Made by a program: the position numbers and the translations under genes. Positions 53,201 through 61,620 of a stretch of DNA of 64,000 nucleotides are shown one piece after another. The stretch is from NCBI GenBank assembly GCA_040217575.1, contig JAVJPW010000005.1:62001-126000 (forward strand), given 5' to 3'. Under the pieces are notes generated by a model. It did no database searches. It saw only the letters and a list, made by a program, of their open reading frames with translations, and was not told where the DNA came from. The stretch comes from Pacificispira sp040217575. Lineage in GTDB: Bacteria; Pseudomonadota; Alphaproteobacteria; UBA8366; Aestuariispiraceae. Numbering within the stretch: the first letter of the stretch is position 1; each line of letters begins with the position of its first letter.

Positions 53201-54841
53201 ATGTCGGCACGATATATCTTCATCACTGGCGGCGTGGTCTCCTCCCTTGGAAAGGGTCTCGCTTCCGCCGCTTTGGGCGCGCTTTTGCAGGCACGCGGCT
53301 ATAAGGTCCGCCTGCGCAAGCTGGATCCGTATCTGAATGTCGACCCCGGCACGATGAGCCCTTATCAGCATGGCGAATGCTATGTGACCGATGACGGGGC
53401 GGAAACCGACTTGGACCTGGGCCATTATGAGCGTTTTACGGGCGTGCCCGCCCGACAAAGCGATAACGTGACCACCGGTCGAATCTATTCCGATGTCATC
53501 GCCAAGGAACGGCGCGGCGACTATCTGGGTGGAACCGTACAGGTCATTCCGCATGTAACGGATGCGATTCGCGATTTCGTACTGTCCGATGTTGCGGATG
53601 AAGATTTCATTTTGTGCGAAATCGGTGGAACTGTCGGTGACATCGAGGGGCTGCCCTTTCTGGAAGCCATTCGCCAGCTTGGCAATGAACTGGGACGCGA
53701 ACGCGCCTGCTACATTCATTGCACGCTGCTGCCCTATATAGGTGCGGCTGGTGAATTGAAGACGAAGCCGACCCAGCATTCGGTCAAGGAACTGCTGTCG
53801 GTCGGTATTCAGCCCGATATTCTTCTGTGTCGCGCGGAGCGGGAGATCCCCCAGGGCGAACGCCGAAAGATCGCGCTGTTCTGTAACGTCAAGGAAAGCC
53901 GCGTCATTCCCGCGCTGGACGTTGATACCATCTATGCCGTGCCGCTGACCTATCACCGCGAAGGGCTGGATATAGAGGTTCTGCGCTATTTCTCCATGCT
54001 TCGTGACGGGGATGAGGAGAACATCGACCTTTCCCGGTGGCAGGACATCGCCCACACCATCCGTGCGCCGGAAGGCGAGGTCACTATAGCCGTCGTCGGG
54101 AAATATACCGTCCTTCTGGACGCCTATAAGTCGCTGGCAGAGGCACTGACCCACGGTGGGATCGCCAACAACGTCAAGGTCAGGCTGAACTGGGTCGAAT
54201 CCGAAATATTCGAACGCGACGATCCGGTGCCGTACCTGGAAAATGTTCATGGAATCCTTGTGCCGGGCGGCTTTGGCGAGCGTGGGTCCGAAGGCAAGAT
54301 CCAGGCATGCCGGTTCGCGCGCGAACGGAACGTGCCGTATTTCGGCATCTGTTTCGGCATGCAGATGGCCGTCATAGAGGCGGCACGCCATCAGGCCGGC
54401 ATAACCGATGCATCGTCGACCGAATTCGGCCCGACAAAGGAACCGGTGGTCGGACTTCTGACCGAATGGAAACGCGGCAATCGGATCGAGGTCCGAGGTT
54501 CGGACGACGATATGGGCGGCACAATGCGACTAGGCGCCTATCCGTGCGTTGTCGAAGATGGATCACGCCTGCACGAAATATATGGCGCGCGCCATATTTC
54601 GGAACGTCACCGGCATCGGTACGAAGTGAACGTCGCCTATCGCGAACGGCTGGAAGCTTGCGGGCTGGAATTCACCGGAATGTCGCCCGATGGTGTCCTG
54701 CCGGAAATGGTGGAACGCAAGGACCACCCGTGGTTTGTCGGCGTTCAGTTCCATCCGGAACTAAAGTCAAAGCCTTTCGAACCGCACCCGCTGTTCGCGA
54801 GCTTTATCGCGGCTGCAGTAAAGAACAGCCGCTTGGTCTAA
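53201..54841 (+). CDS. pyrG: CTP synthase
   Basis: This 546-residue enzyme makes CTP from UTP, ATP and glutamine. The N-terminal synthetase domain opens with 'IFITGGVVSSLGKGLASA' and has 'YLNVDPGTMSPYQHGECYVT'. The C-terminal class I glutaminase carries its nucleophile in 'YFGICFGMQMAVIEAARHQA' and the His/Glu pair in 'VQFHPELKSKPF'. The ATG at 53201 (MSARYIF) is used; a longer frame from 53165 lacks family support. The following genes usually found here (kdsA, eno) are absent. Confidence 0.97.
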   Translation: MSARYIFITGGVVSSLGKGLASAALGALLQARGYKVRLRKLDPYLNVDPGTMSPYQHGECYVTDDGAETDLDLGHYERFTGVPARQSDNVTTGRIYSDVIAKERRGDYLGGTVQVIPHVTDAIRDFVLSDVADEDFILCEIGGTVGDIEGLPFLEAIRQLGNELGRERACYIHCTLLPYIGAAGELKTKPTQHSVKELLSVGIQPDILLCRAEREIPQGERRKIALFCNVKESRVIPALDVDTIYAVPLTYHREGLDIEVLRYFSMLRDGDEENIDLSRWQDIAHTIRAPEGEVTIAVVGKYTVLLDAYKSLAEALTHGGIANNVKVRLNWVESEIFERDDPVPYLENVHGILVPGGFGERGSEGKIQACRFARERNVPYFGICFGMQMAVIEAARHQAGITDASSTEFGPTKEPVVGLLTEWKRGNRIEVRGSDDDMGGTMRLGAYPCVVEDGSRLHEIYGARHISERHRHRYEVNVAYRERLEACGLEFTGMSPDGVLPEMVERKDHPWFVGVQFHPELKSKPFEPHPLFASFIAAAVKNSRLV

Positions 54842-54858
54842 ATCCAGTTAGATCCGCC

Positions 54859-55671
54859 TTACAGACCGATGATCGAGAAGTCGGCATCCGGATAGTTACG
54901 CGTCAGTGCGTGCACTGCCTCTCTCTGTGCGGCGGTGAATGCCGCGTCTCCGCGCCCCGGACGCCCGATGTTGCGCCTGGTGTCCGCATCGACCTGCGCG
55001 TCGTCCCATGCCGCTTTGATCCTGCCCGGCGGATCGTCCCGCCCGACAAATTTCAGAATTCGGGCAAGGGTCGGTACCGGTTCGGCAATCAGGTCCTCAT
55101 ATCGTACAAAAAGGACGGGCAGGGGGGCCGCCTGCCAACCGGCAACGAAACTTAAGTGCCACGGCAGGCCCAGCGCGATGATGGCGTCCAGCTTTTCCTG
55201 ATCCGACAACCCCTCATAGCCCGGGGGCGGCACGAATGTGGACGTAATTGACGATTCACGTTCCAGGTGGTCGCGCAGGGATACGGCCGCATCAAAAATA
55301 TCCCTGACCAGGACCACCGGCCGAATTTCAAAGGATCTTAGCCTCTCGACATTCAGGTCGGTGGCCAACGTGTGATGTGTTGCGATGGATTTGTACGCCC
55401 AACTGTCAATCAGTCGCGTGTGGACCAGATTCTGTTCATGCAGCGGGTGATCGCAAAGCGGATGCGGATAGTATTTCGTGATCCGTACAAGGATATTGGT
55501 CAATAGGGTGGAGCCGGATTTCGGCAAAGAGGTTACGAATATATAGTCGCGCCGCGAAAACAGCCGCGGAACGATCCACCGCGACCAACGTGCGACATTC
55601 TGGTTCCAGGCCTTCAGGCTGCGGTTGTGCCGCTGCCAGTCGGAATTAAGTCTTTGACTGCCGCGTGCCAA
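54859..55671 (-). CDS. Sulfotransferase family protein
   Basis: This 270-residue cytosolic-type sulfotransferase has the PAPS 5'-phosphosulfate loop 'VTSLPKSGSTLL' at residues 46-57 and the 3'-phosphate region 'VVLVRDIFDAAVSLRDH' near residue 120, with 'VRYEDLIAEPVPTLARIL' further on. It should transfer sulfate from PAPS to a hydroxyl or amine of an unknown acceptor. The start is TTG at 55671 with GGTGAGG upstream. It is the last gene after a glutathione transferase and a polytopic membrane protein, 13 bases behind the latter. It converges with pyrG. Confidence 0.85.
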   Translation of the reverse strand: MARGSQRLNSDWQRHNRSLKAWNQNVARWSRWIVPRLFSRRDYIFVTSLPKSGSTLLTNILVRITKYYPHPLCDHPLHEQNLVHTRLIDSWAYKSIATHHTLATDLNVERLRSFEIRPVVLVRDIFDAAVSLRDHLERESSITSTFVPPPGYEGLSDQEKLDAIIALGLPWHLSFVAGWQAAPLPVLFVRYEDLIAEPVPTLARILKFVGRDDPPGRIKAAWDDAQVDADTRRNIGRPGRGDAAFTAAQREAVHALTRNYPDADFSIIGL

Positions 55672-55684
55672 GAACGAACCTCAC

Positions 55685-56875
55685 CTACGCTTGGTCTATG
55701 CTCTTTCTGGCAACCATCCTTTCCGTGATCCTGGCGGATACGACAATCCCGAAACACACAACGATCATAAAGTAAGGCGCCGCATAGTACCGGGTGTCGA
55801 ACCATGGGATGAACAGGAAATGGAACGTCACCATCAACAGGCTCACCAAAGCAACGTCGCCTAGCGGACGCAACCCCTCACGTTTCCACGACAGCGCTGC
55901 GGCGGTCACAGCCATGAGGATCAGGACTGGGTACTTCCAGCTTTTGCCGGCAACCACCCCGATTTGGCGAATCAACACCTCCAGATAGGCCGGAAGTGAC
56001 AGGTCGGGTTCCAGGTCCAGAATATAGGGGGCGTTCGAAATGAAACTGTGGTGAAACGCCTGTGCATAGGTAGGGGTTTCAACGAACCCTGTGATCGTGG
56101 CCCAGATGCCAAGGGCCGCAAGTCCCCAAGGCACGGCCTCCAGAAAGCGCATTCGCCTGGAGGGGGCCGCAATAAACGTCGCGTAAAACAGGAACATGCC
56201 GAAATACAGGATTGCGTCCGCACGTACGATCATTGCCAAAAGAAAAAGCGCACAAGCGGCGCGAAGGCGCGATTCACAGAACAGGATTAACGCCGCGCCG
56301 ATAAAAAGCGCCGTCATACCATCCGGATATTCATAGCGCGCAGTCTGCAGCAGGCCCGCGAACGCTCCCAGGATGGCGAACAACAGTGCCTGCCATCCCG
56401 GTGCACGACCACCCGCCCACATAACAGCAATCATCAGGAAAACAGCGGCCGGTACGGCTGCCGTAACCCGAGCTGCCAGATAGGGGTCCATACCCGCGGC
56501 CGTTAGCGCAATAACCGGTGCTAGAAACCCAACCTTGTAACACGATGCGCTCAGCCGCTGGCGGTATGCTTCCGGATCGGTCGCGATGATCGACCGATAG
56601 AGGCTGATTCCCGGCGGGGACGTCGTCATTTCCGTGAAGACATCACCCGGAAACCGTTCAGCCAGATAGCGATAGGTCCAATCATGGGTATCCGCCCAGC
56701 TTTCGCCTTCAAGAAAATGGTGCACACAGCCGATATAGGTGGTGACGTCCCAGCCATATTTCGGTTTCGAAAGGGCGTAGGCCGCCAATCCCAGTGCAAG
56801 AAGGGCGGCCGCAATCACGAACCAGATCGGGTGTCGGCGCAAAAAGATGTCCCGCACGACGTGTGACACCGTCAC
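55685..56875 (-). CDS. Polytopic membrane protein, possible GT-C-type glycosyltransferase
   Basis: This 396-residue protein has about ten membrane helices ('IWFVIAAALLALGLAAYAL' first). The first extracytoplasmic loop contains 'YGWDVTTYIGCVHHFLEG', whose early Asp after helix 1 is reminiscent of GT-C lipid-linked sugar transferases, but no family is recognised with certainty. A later loop has 'RYEYPDGMTAL'. The start is GTG at 56875, four bases after the glutathione transferase stop. Its place directly before a sulfotransferase suggests a shared role in making a sulfated envelope glycan or lipid. Confidence 0.6.
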   Translation of the reverse strand: MTVSHVVRDIFLRRHPIWFVIAAALLALGLAAYALSKPKYGWDVTTYIGCVHHFLEGESWADTHDWTYRYLAERFPGDVFTEMTTSPPGISLYRSIIATDPEAYRQRLSASCYKVGFLAPVIALTAAGMDPYLAARVTAAVPAAVFLMIAVMWAGGRAPGWQALLFAILGAFAGLLQTARYEYPDGMTALFIGAALILFCESRLRAACALFLLAMIVRADAILYFGMFLFYATFIAAPSRRMRFLEAVPWGLAALGIWATITGFVETPTYAQAFHHSFISNAPYILDLEPDLSLPAYLEVLIRQIGVVAGKSWKYPVLILMAVTAAALSWKREGLRPLGDVALVSLLMVTFHFLFIPWFDTRYYAAPYFMIVVCFGIVVSARITERMVARKSIDQA

Positions 56876-56879
56876 CTGC

Positions 56880-57542
56880 TCACGCGTCCCGGAAATGAAC
56901 CGCGGCCATACGCTGAACCGCGGGGCGGGCGTGAACGCGTTCGATCAGTGCCTCAATATTCGGAAACCTTGAAAGCGGCGTGAAGTCATTGTCCGTTCGG
57001 ACCCAACGACACATCGTCATCAGATACAAGTCGCATATGCTGTATGCTTCCCCCAGCATGAATGGTTTGGTACCGACAAATCCATCGAGCCGTTCCATGA
57101 TTGTTTTGGTCCATTCAAGGCCTTTCCTGGCGCAGGCATTGGTCGCATCGCCCGATTCCATATCGGTGAAGCGTGCGGGATAGAAATACATCATCATGCT
57201 TGGTTGCAGCATTTCAGCCATGAAAAAAAGCCACTGGTAACACAACCCCCGTTCCGGTGTGCCCGGCGCGGGAACAAGGCCGGTTTCCGGGTGCGCGTCC
57301 GCCAGATAAAGCAGGATCGCCGCAGACTGATAGATGGCAAGCGGTGTCGAACGCCCGGCGGGCCGCCGGTCGATCAGAACCGGAATTTTGCCGTGCGGGT
57401 TGAGGGCCAGGTAATCATCCGGCAACGGCTTCGACAGGTCGATAAAACGCAGGTCATAATCCGCGCCGATTTCTTCCAGTGCCGCATGGCACCCTGCCGC
57501 AGCCGAATTCCAAGTCCAGGATAATTCGTATCTGGCGTTCAT
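56880..57542 (-). CDS. Glutathione S-transferase family protein
   Basis: This 220-residue protein has an N-terminal thioredoxin-like domain ('YELSWTWNSAAAGCHAALEE', 'NPHGKIPVLIDRRP', 'QSAAILLYLADAHPE') and an all-helical C-terminal domain ('GTKPFMLGEAYSICDLYLMT'). It probably conjugates glutathione or acts in redox chemistry; the substrate is unknown. The usual Ser/Cys/Tyr near residue 10 may be Ser6 or Cys18. The ATG at 57542 has AAAGGGA upstream, so the much longer open frame is not used. It heads an operon with the membrane protein and sulfotransferase. Confidence 0.87.
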   Translation of the reverse strand: MNARYELSWTWNSAAAGCHAALEEIGADYDLRFIDLSKPLPDDYLALNPHGKIPVLIDRRPAGRSTPLAIYQSAAILLYLADAHPETGLVPAPGTPERGLCYQWLFFMAEMLQPSMMMYFYPARFTDMESGDATNACARKGLEWTKTIMERLDGFVGTKPFMLGEAYSICDLYLMTMCRWVRTDNDFTPLSRFPNIEALIERVHARPAVQRMAAVHFRDA

Positions 57543-57587
57543 GCCGGATATCCCTTTGTGCTTAGTTCCCACATTCTTTTTCGTCCA

Positions 57588-57596
57588 TGCTATAGT
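57588..57596 (+). promoter_or_regulatory. Candidate extended -10 promoter for the caspase-like gene
   Basis: TGCTATAGT (57588-57596) is a good extended -10 element in the gap between the divergent glutathione transferase and caspase-like genes. No matching -35 is seen. The implied leader is about 60 bases. Confidence 0.42.
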
Positions 57597-57664
57597 CCCT
57601 TGCGACGATACCGTAGTACAATAACGGTCAATTCGGACAGAGCGGATCGGCAGTAATTTTCGTG

Positions 57665-59146
57665 ATGCGTAACCTGAAATTCGGTCTAATCGGCCTTTGT
57701 TCGGCAACCACCGTCTGTTGGAGCGCCCAGGCGGACGTGCAACGGCTTGCTCTGGTCGTCGGAAACAGCGCCTATGAGGTTGGGGAACTGGAAAATCCGG
57801 TTCGCGACGCACGCCTGATGGAAGACGCGTTAAGCGATGTTGGGTTTGACGTCACAATCCTGACGGATGCAACCGAACGTGACCTGGGCCGTGCGTTGGT
57901 CGACTTCCGGAACAGGTTGAAACTGGCGGAAGAGGGGGCGGTCGCAGTCTTCTATTACGCCGGCCACGCCGTTCAGGCGAACGGAGAGAATTTCCTGATC
58001 CCGATCGACGCTGAGATCGAAGATGAAATCGATCTGGACATTCATGGGGTGCCGCTTGCGACGGTTATGTCGACACTTCAGCGAAGCGGCGCAGAATTGA
58101 AGCTCGTGTTCCTGGATGCATGCAGAAACAACCCCTATGCGGCTTCCACACGGTCCGGGACACGCGGATTGGCGCCGATCGAGGATGCGAGTGGCACGCT
58201 GATTTCCTATGCGACGCGACCGGGCGATGTCGCCGTCGACGGGACCGGCAACAACAGTCCCTATACACGCTCCCTTGCGCGCCACATTCGCCAGCCCGGC
58301 CTTCTGATTTCACAGGTCCTGACGAGGGTTCGCGCGGACGTCATGGAACGAACCGCCGGACGTCAGGAACCCTGGCAGGAAGGGGCGCTGGGCGGGGATT
58401 TCTATTTCATCGAACCGGAGGTGCCGGCGACAGTCGTGGACGCCGGCGGCAATGATGACATCAGTGACGACGCCCCCCGGCCGGGAGAGGCATCGACGAT
58501 CGAGGTAATGTACTGGCAATCCATCGCGGACAGCGACAATCCCGCAATGTTCCAGGCGTACCTAGAAGATTTTCCGGAAGGCCGGTTCAAAAGACTGGCG
58601 CAGATACGGTTGCGTGAATTGACTGCCGGAGGTCAGGGAGAACAGGTTGCGACGAACGATCTTCCCGAAACGACGGATGCGTCTTCGTCCCTCAGAACAA
58701 TGGAAGAAACGATAGACACTGCCAATATTGATTCGCAGGCGTCGGATGAAACCACATCGAACAAGTCGGGCGGGCGTCCGCAAGTCGCGGCAGTTGCCCC
58801 GCCGGAGACAAGTTTTGATGCCGGAAATACAAAAAACAGCGGTCCGGTTCAGGGGGCAACCCGTACTTCAGCCACACCTGAACTAATGGTGATCGACACA
58901 AACCGCCGGGCGTTCGCGCAACGGTCGGTCACCCTGCGTGCGGGCCCTGGCAATGAATTCGACCATTTGGGCGACATCCCACCGGGGCATGAAGTCCATA
59001 TCACAGGCTATGTCGACCAGTCCGACTGGGTGCGCATCAGCCGGACCGATGGCGGCACGGCGTTTGCCATGCGTGATTTTTTGGGGCCAGAACCGCCACA
59101 CGGCGCGTCTGCGGGACGGGTTGGGAAATTTGCCCGTCAGAACTAG
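57665..59146 (+). CDS. Secreted caspase-like (C14) peptidase with C-terminal SH3 domain
   Basis: This 493-residue protein has a signal peptide (cleavage near 'WSAQADV'), a caspase-like domain to about residue 245, a linker, and an SH3b domain at the C-terminus ('QRSVTLRAGPGNEFDHLGDI'). The catalytic pair is His101 in 'YYAGHAVQ' and Cys153 in 'LDACRNNPY', so the active site is intact. Such orthocaspase-like proteins cleave after Arg or Lys in the studied cases; SH3b domains often bind peptidoglycan. ATG at 57665 is chosen, one codon after a GTG. The role is unknown; a periplasmic regulated protease is inferred. Confidence 0.88.
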   Translation: MRNLKFGLIGLCSATTVCWSAQADVQRLALVVGNSAYEVGELENPVRDARLMEDALSDVGFDVTILTDATERDLGRALVDFRNRLKLAEEGAVAVFYYAGHAVQANGENFLIPIDAEIEDEIDLDIHGVPLATVMSTLQRSGAELKLVFLDACRNNPYAASTRSGTRGLAPIEDASGTLISYATRPGDVAVDGTGNNSPYTRSLARHIRQPGLLISQVLTRVRADVMERTAGRQEPWQEGALGGDFYFIEPEVPATVVDAGGNDDISDDAPRPGEASTIEVMYWQSIADSDNPAMFQAYLEDFPEGRFKRLAQIRLRELTAGGQGEQVATNDLPETTDASSSLRTMEETIDTANIDSQASDETTSNKSGGRPQVAAVAPPETSFDAGNTKNSGPVQGATRTSATPELMVIDTNRRAFAQRSVTLRAGPGNEFDHLGDIPPGHEVHITGYVDQSDWVRISRTDGGTAFAMRDFLGPEPPHGASAGRVGKFARQN

Positions 59147-59225
59147 ACTTACTGTTTGACGGAATTAAACCCAGTACCATCGGATCAGCTTTTCCGAAGG
59201 CGTCGCGCACGCTAAGAATATCGTC

Positions 59226-60302
59226 ATGAAAACATACAAACTTGCAGCCATACCCGGCGACGGGATCGGGACCGAGGTCGTGTCCGCCGGTGTCCATGTC
59301 CTGAACGCACTTGCCGAACGGGACGGATCCTTCCGGTTTGAAACAGATACGTTCGACTGGGGTGGGGACTATTATCTGAAGCACGGCGTCATGATGCCAT
59401 CGGATGGCCGTGACCAGATCAGGAACCATGATGCCATCCTGTTCGGTTCCGCCGGACATCCGGACATTCCGGATCATATAACCCTATGGGGCCTGCGCCT
59501 TGCGATCTGTCAGCCGTTCGATCAATACGCCAATGTTCGCCCGACCAGAATTCTGCCTGGTATTTCATCGCCATTGCGACATGTCGGCACAAAGGAACTG
59601 GATTGGGTCATTGTCCGTGAAAATTCGGAAGGCGAATATGCCGGTGTCGGCGGGCGCGTGCATCAGGGGTCGCCCTTGGAGGCTGCCACGGATGTCGCCA
59701 TGTTCACCCGCGCCGGGGTGGAGCGCATCATGCGTTTTGCCTTTGGCCTGGCCAGATCGCGCCCCAGAAAGCTGCTGACGGTCGTGACGAAATCAAACGC
59801 GCAGCGTCATGCCATGGTCATGTGGGATGAAATCGCGGCAGAAATCGCGACGGAATTTCCCGATGTCACATGGGACAAGATGCTGGTCGATGCCATGACG
59901 ATGCGAATGGTGGCAAAACCGGCGTCGTTGGACACGATTGTGGCGACCAACCTGCACGCGGACATCCTGTCGGACCTGGCCGCCGCGCTTGCCGGATCGT
60001 TGGGGATCGCGCCCACAGCCAACCTGAACCCGGAACGGGCTTACCCGTCCATGTTCGAGCCGATCCATGGATCCGCCTTCGATATTATGGGTAAGGGGAT
60101 CGCCAATCCGGTCGGTACCTTCTGGTCTTCGGTCATGCTTCTGGAACATCTGGGAGAGGAAAAGGCGGCAAAGCGTCTGATGGCCGCTGTCGAGCGGGTG
60201 ACCGCGGACCCCGAATTCCATACGCCAGATCTGGGCGGGGACGCGACAACGCAATCCGTTACTGACGCAGTGATAGAGGCAATTCGTGGGGCAAACGAGT
60301 AA
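59226..60302 (+). CDS. Tartrate / D-malate dehydrogenase (isopropylmalate dehydrogenase-like family)
   Basis: This 358-residue NAD-dependent beta-hydroxyacid oxidative decarboxylase has 'IPGDGIGTEVV' at the N-terminus, 'LFGSAGHPDIPDHITLWGLR', the substrate-binding 'RENSEGEYAGVGGRVHQG' and the metal/NAD segments 'TNLHADILSDLAAAL' and 'FEPIHGSAFDIMGKGIANP'. 'HITLWGLRLAICQ' is typical of the tartrate dehydrogenase/D-malate dehydrogenase branch rather than LeuB. It would oxidise D-malate or tartrate to pyruvate or glycerate-type products. It stands alone, 80 bases after the caspase-like gene. Confidence 0.88.
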   Translation: MKTYKLAAIPGDGIGTEVVSAGVHVLNALAERDGSFRFETDTFDWGGDYYLKHGVMMPSDGRDQIRNHDAILFGSAGHPDIPDHITLWGLRLAICQPFDQYANVRPTRILPGISSPLRHVGTKELDWVIVRENSEGEYAGVGGRVHQGSPLEAATDVAMFTRAGVERIMRFAFGLARSRPRKLLTVVTKSNAQRHAMVMWDEIAAEIATEFPDVTWDKMLVDAMTMRMVAKPASLDTIVATNLHADILSDLAAALAGSLGIAPTANLNPERAYPSMFEPIHGSAFDIMGKGIANPVGTFWSSVMLLEHLGEEKAAKRLMAAVERVTADPEFHTPDLGGDATTQSVTDAVIEAIRGANE

Positions 60303-60319
60303 ATTTCGGTGGAGTTCGG

Positions 60320-60850
60320 ATGGCAAACGAAGAACGGCACTGGGATACAAACCTCAAGAGTTCCGAGCCGAGATACGGCACGGATGCCAAGACGCTTGGT
60401 ATTGACCGCCCGAAACACATAGAGCTCTTGAACCTCTGGAATACTATTCGCGGCAGCAGACGAGCACCGACAAAAGAAGAATTCGATCCGTCGGACGTGC
60501 GAACTCTGCTCGGCAGTATTTTCCTTGTGGAACGCCTCGATGATGGAGACTATTTTTATCGTGTAGTCGGCACGACAATAGTCAGCCATGTCGGTTTCGA
60601 GAGTTCGCGCAAACGCCTTTCAGAGCTGGATTCATTTGTCGACACCAATCGAATTCGTCAGCATTTCGACGATGTGGTGAGCCGCAACATGCCACGTTAT
60701 GACTTTGCTTCCGGACCGTGGCGTGGGCGCGAGTGGCAATATTATCATAGACTTCTGCTGCCCCTTTCAACGGACGGAGAAACCGTCACTCATATCCTGG
60801 GGTTGGTCGATATCGAAACCACATCGGCACCCGGCAGTGGTTCCGGCTAA
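60320..60850 (+). CDS. PAS domain-containing protein (PAS_5-like)
   Basis: This 176-residue protein carries one PAS domain of the alphaproteobacterial PAS_5 type. It opens with 'LLNLWNTIRGSRRAPTKEEF', goes on to 'SDVRTLLGSIFLVERLDDGD' and 'YFYRVVGTTIVSHVGFESSR', and closes with 'EWQYYHRLLLPLSTDGETV'. No output domain is attached, so it may be a stand-alone sensor or regulator by protein contact. No function is assigned. It lies 17 bases after the dehydrogenase and its last four bases overlap the hmuV stop on the other strand. Confidence 0.75.
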   Translation: MANEERHWDTNLKSSEPRYGTDAKTLGIDRPKHIELLNLWNTIRGSRRAPTKEEFDPSDVRTLLGSIFLVERLDDGDYFYRVVGTTIVSHVGFESSRKRLSELDSFVDTNRIRQHFDDVVSRNMPRYDFASGPWRGREWQYYHRLLLPLSTDGETVTHILGLVDIETTSAPGSGSG

Positions 60851-61620
60851 GGGGACGCGGCATCCAGAAGAACAATTGGAACCCCGTTCTTATGGAAAAC
60901 AGTAAGCGGCGTATCATAGACTGACTGCAGCAAAGGTTCCCGGACGACATCTTCAACGCTACCGGCACCTTTTATCCGACCGTCCGCCATTACGACCACA
61001 CGATCGGCAAAGGCGGCAGCAAGGTTCAGGTCGTGCATTACTGTGATCACACCGATATTTTCCTGTGCGACCTGCCTGGAAATCTCAACGACCGCGCGCT
61101 GATGTTTCAGGTCCAGACTGGCAGTCGGTTCATCCAGAAGCAGAAACTTCGGGTCGTGCTCATTCGGGCTGGACAGGACCTGCGCCAGGGCACGCGCAAG
61201 GGATGTGCGCTGCTTTTCCCCACCGGAAAGCTGCGTGACCGGCCGATCCGCAAAATCCGACAGGTCGGCCAGGTCCAATACCTTCTGCACGATATGCGGA
61301 TAAGTCGTTGGAGAAAGAACACCCATTTCAATCACATCACCGACAGTGAAGGCGAAGGGCAGAGAGAAGGATTGCCGCATCACCGCGCGCATTGCGGCCT
61401 GCTGACTGAAGGATAGGGTTGGGAGAGGGATGCCATTCATCACGATCTGCCCGCCTGACACCGGTAAATCGCCGGCTATTGCAGACAGAAGGGTCGATTT
61501 TCCGGCACCGTTCGGGCCCAGCAAGGCGACGATTTCCCCCGGCTGAAATTCCAGAGAGACTTCATGCAGGACGGACCGCCGGCCGCGGCGAACCGAAACC
61601 GCATCCAGGGTGATAGTCAC
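60847..61620 (-). CDS. hmuV: Heme ABC transporter ATP-binding protein HmuV
   Basis: This 257-residue ATPase has Walker A 'LGPNGAGKST' at about residues 34-43, signature 'LSGGEKQRTSLARALAQV', Walker B 'FLLLDEPTASLD' and 'ITVMHDLNLAAAFAD'. It powers heme import through HmuU. I chose GTG at 61620, which has GGAAGG upstream and overlaps the hmuU stop as GTGA; an ATG at 61653 would overlap hmuU by 37 bases. Heme specificity follows from the neighbours. Confidence 0.92.
   Translation of the reverse strand: MTITLDAVSVRRGRRSVLHEVSLEFQPGEIVALLGPNGAGKSTLLSAIAGDLPVSGGQIVMNGIPLPTLSFSQQAAMRAVMRQSFSLPFAFTVGDVIEMGVLSPTTYPHIVQKVLDLADLSDFADRPVTQLSGGEKQRTSLARALAQVLSSPNEHDPKFLLLDEPTASLDLKHQRAVVEISRQVAQENIGVITVMHDLNLAAAFADRVVVMADGRIKGAGSVEDVVREPLLQSVYDTPLTVFHKNGVPIVLLDAASP

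Noticed and set aside
53180..54391. A 403-codon open frame on the minus strand over pyrG
   Set aside because: It is antisense to the CTP synthase domain and has no family resemblance.
59226..60302. Calling the dehydrogenase LeuB
   Set aside because: The 'HITLWGLRLAICQ' segment and the lack of leuC/leuD neighbours favour the tartrate/D-malate branch.
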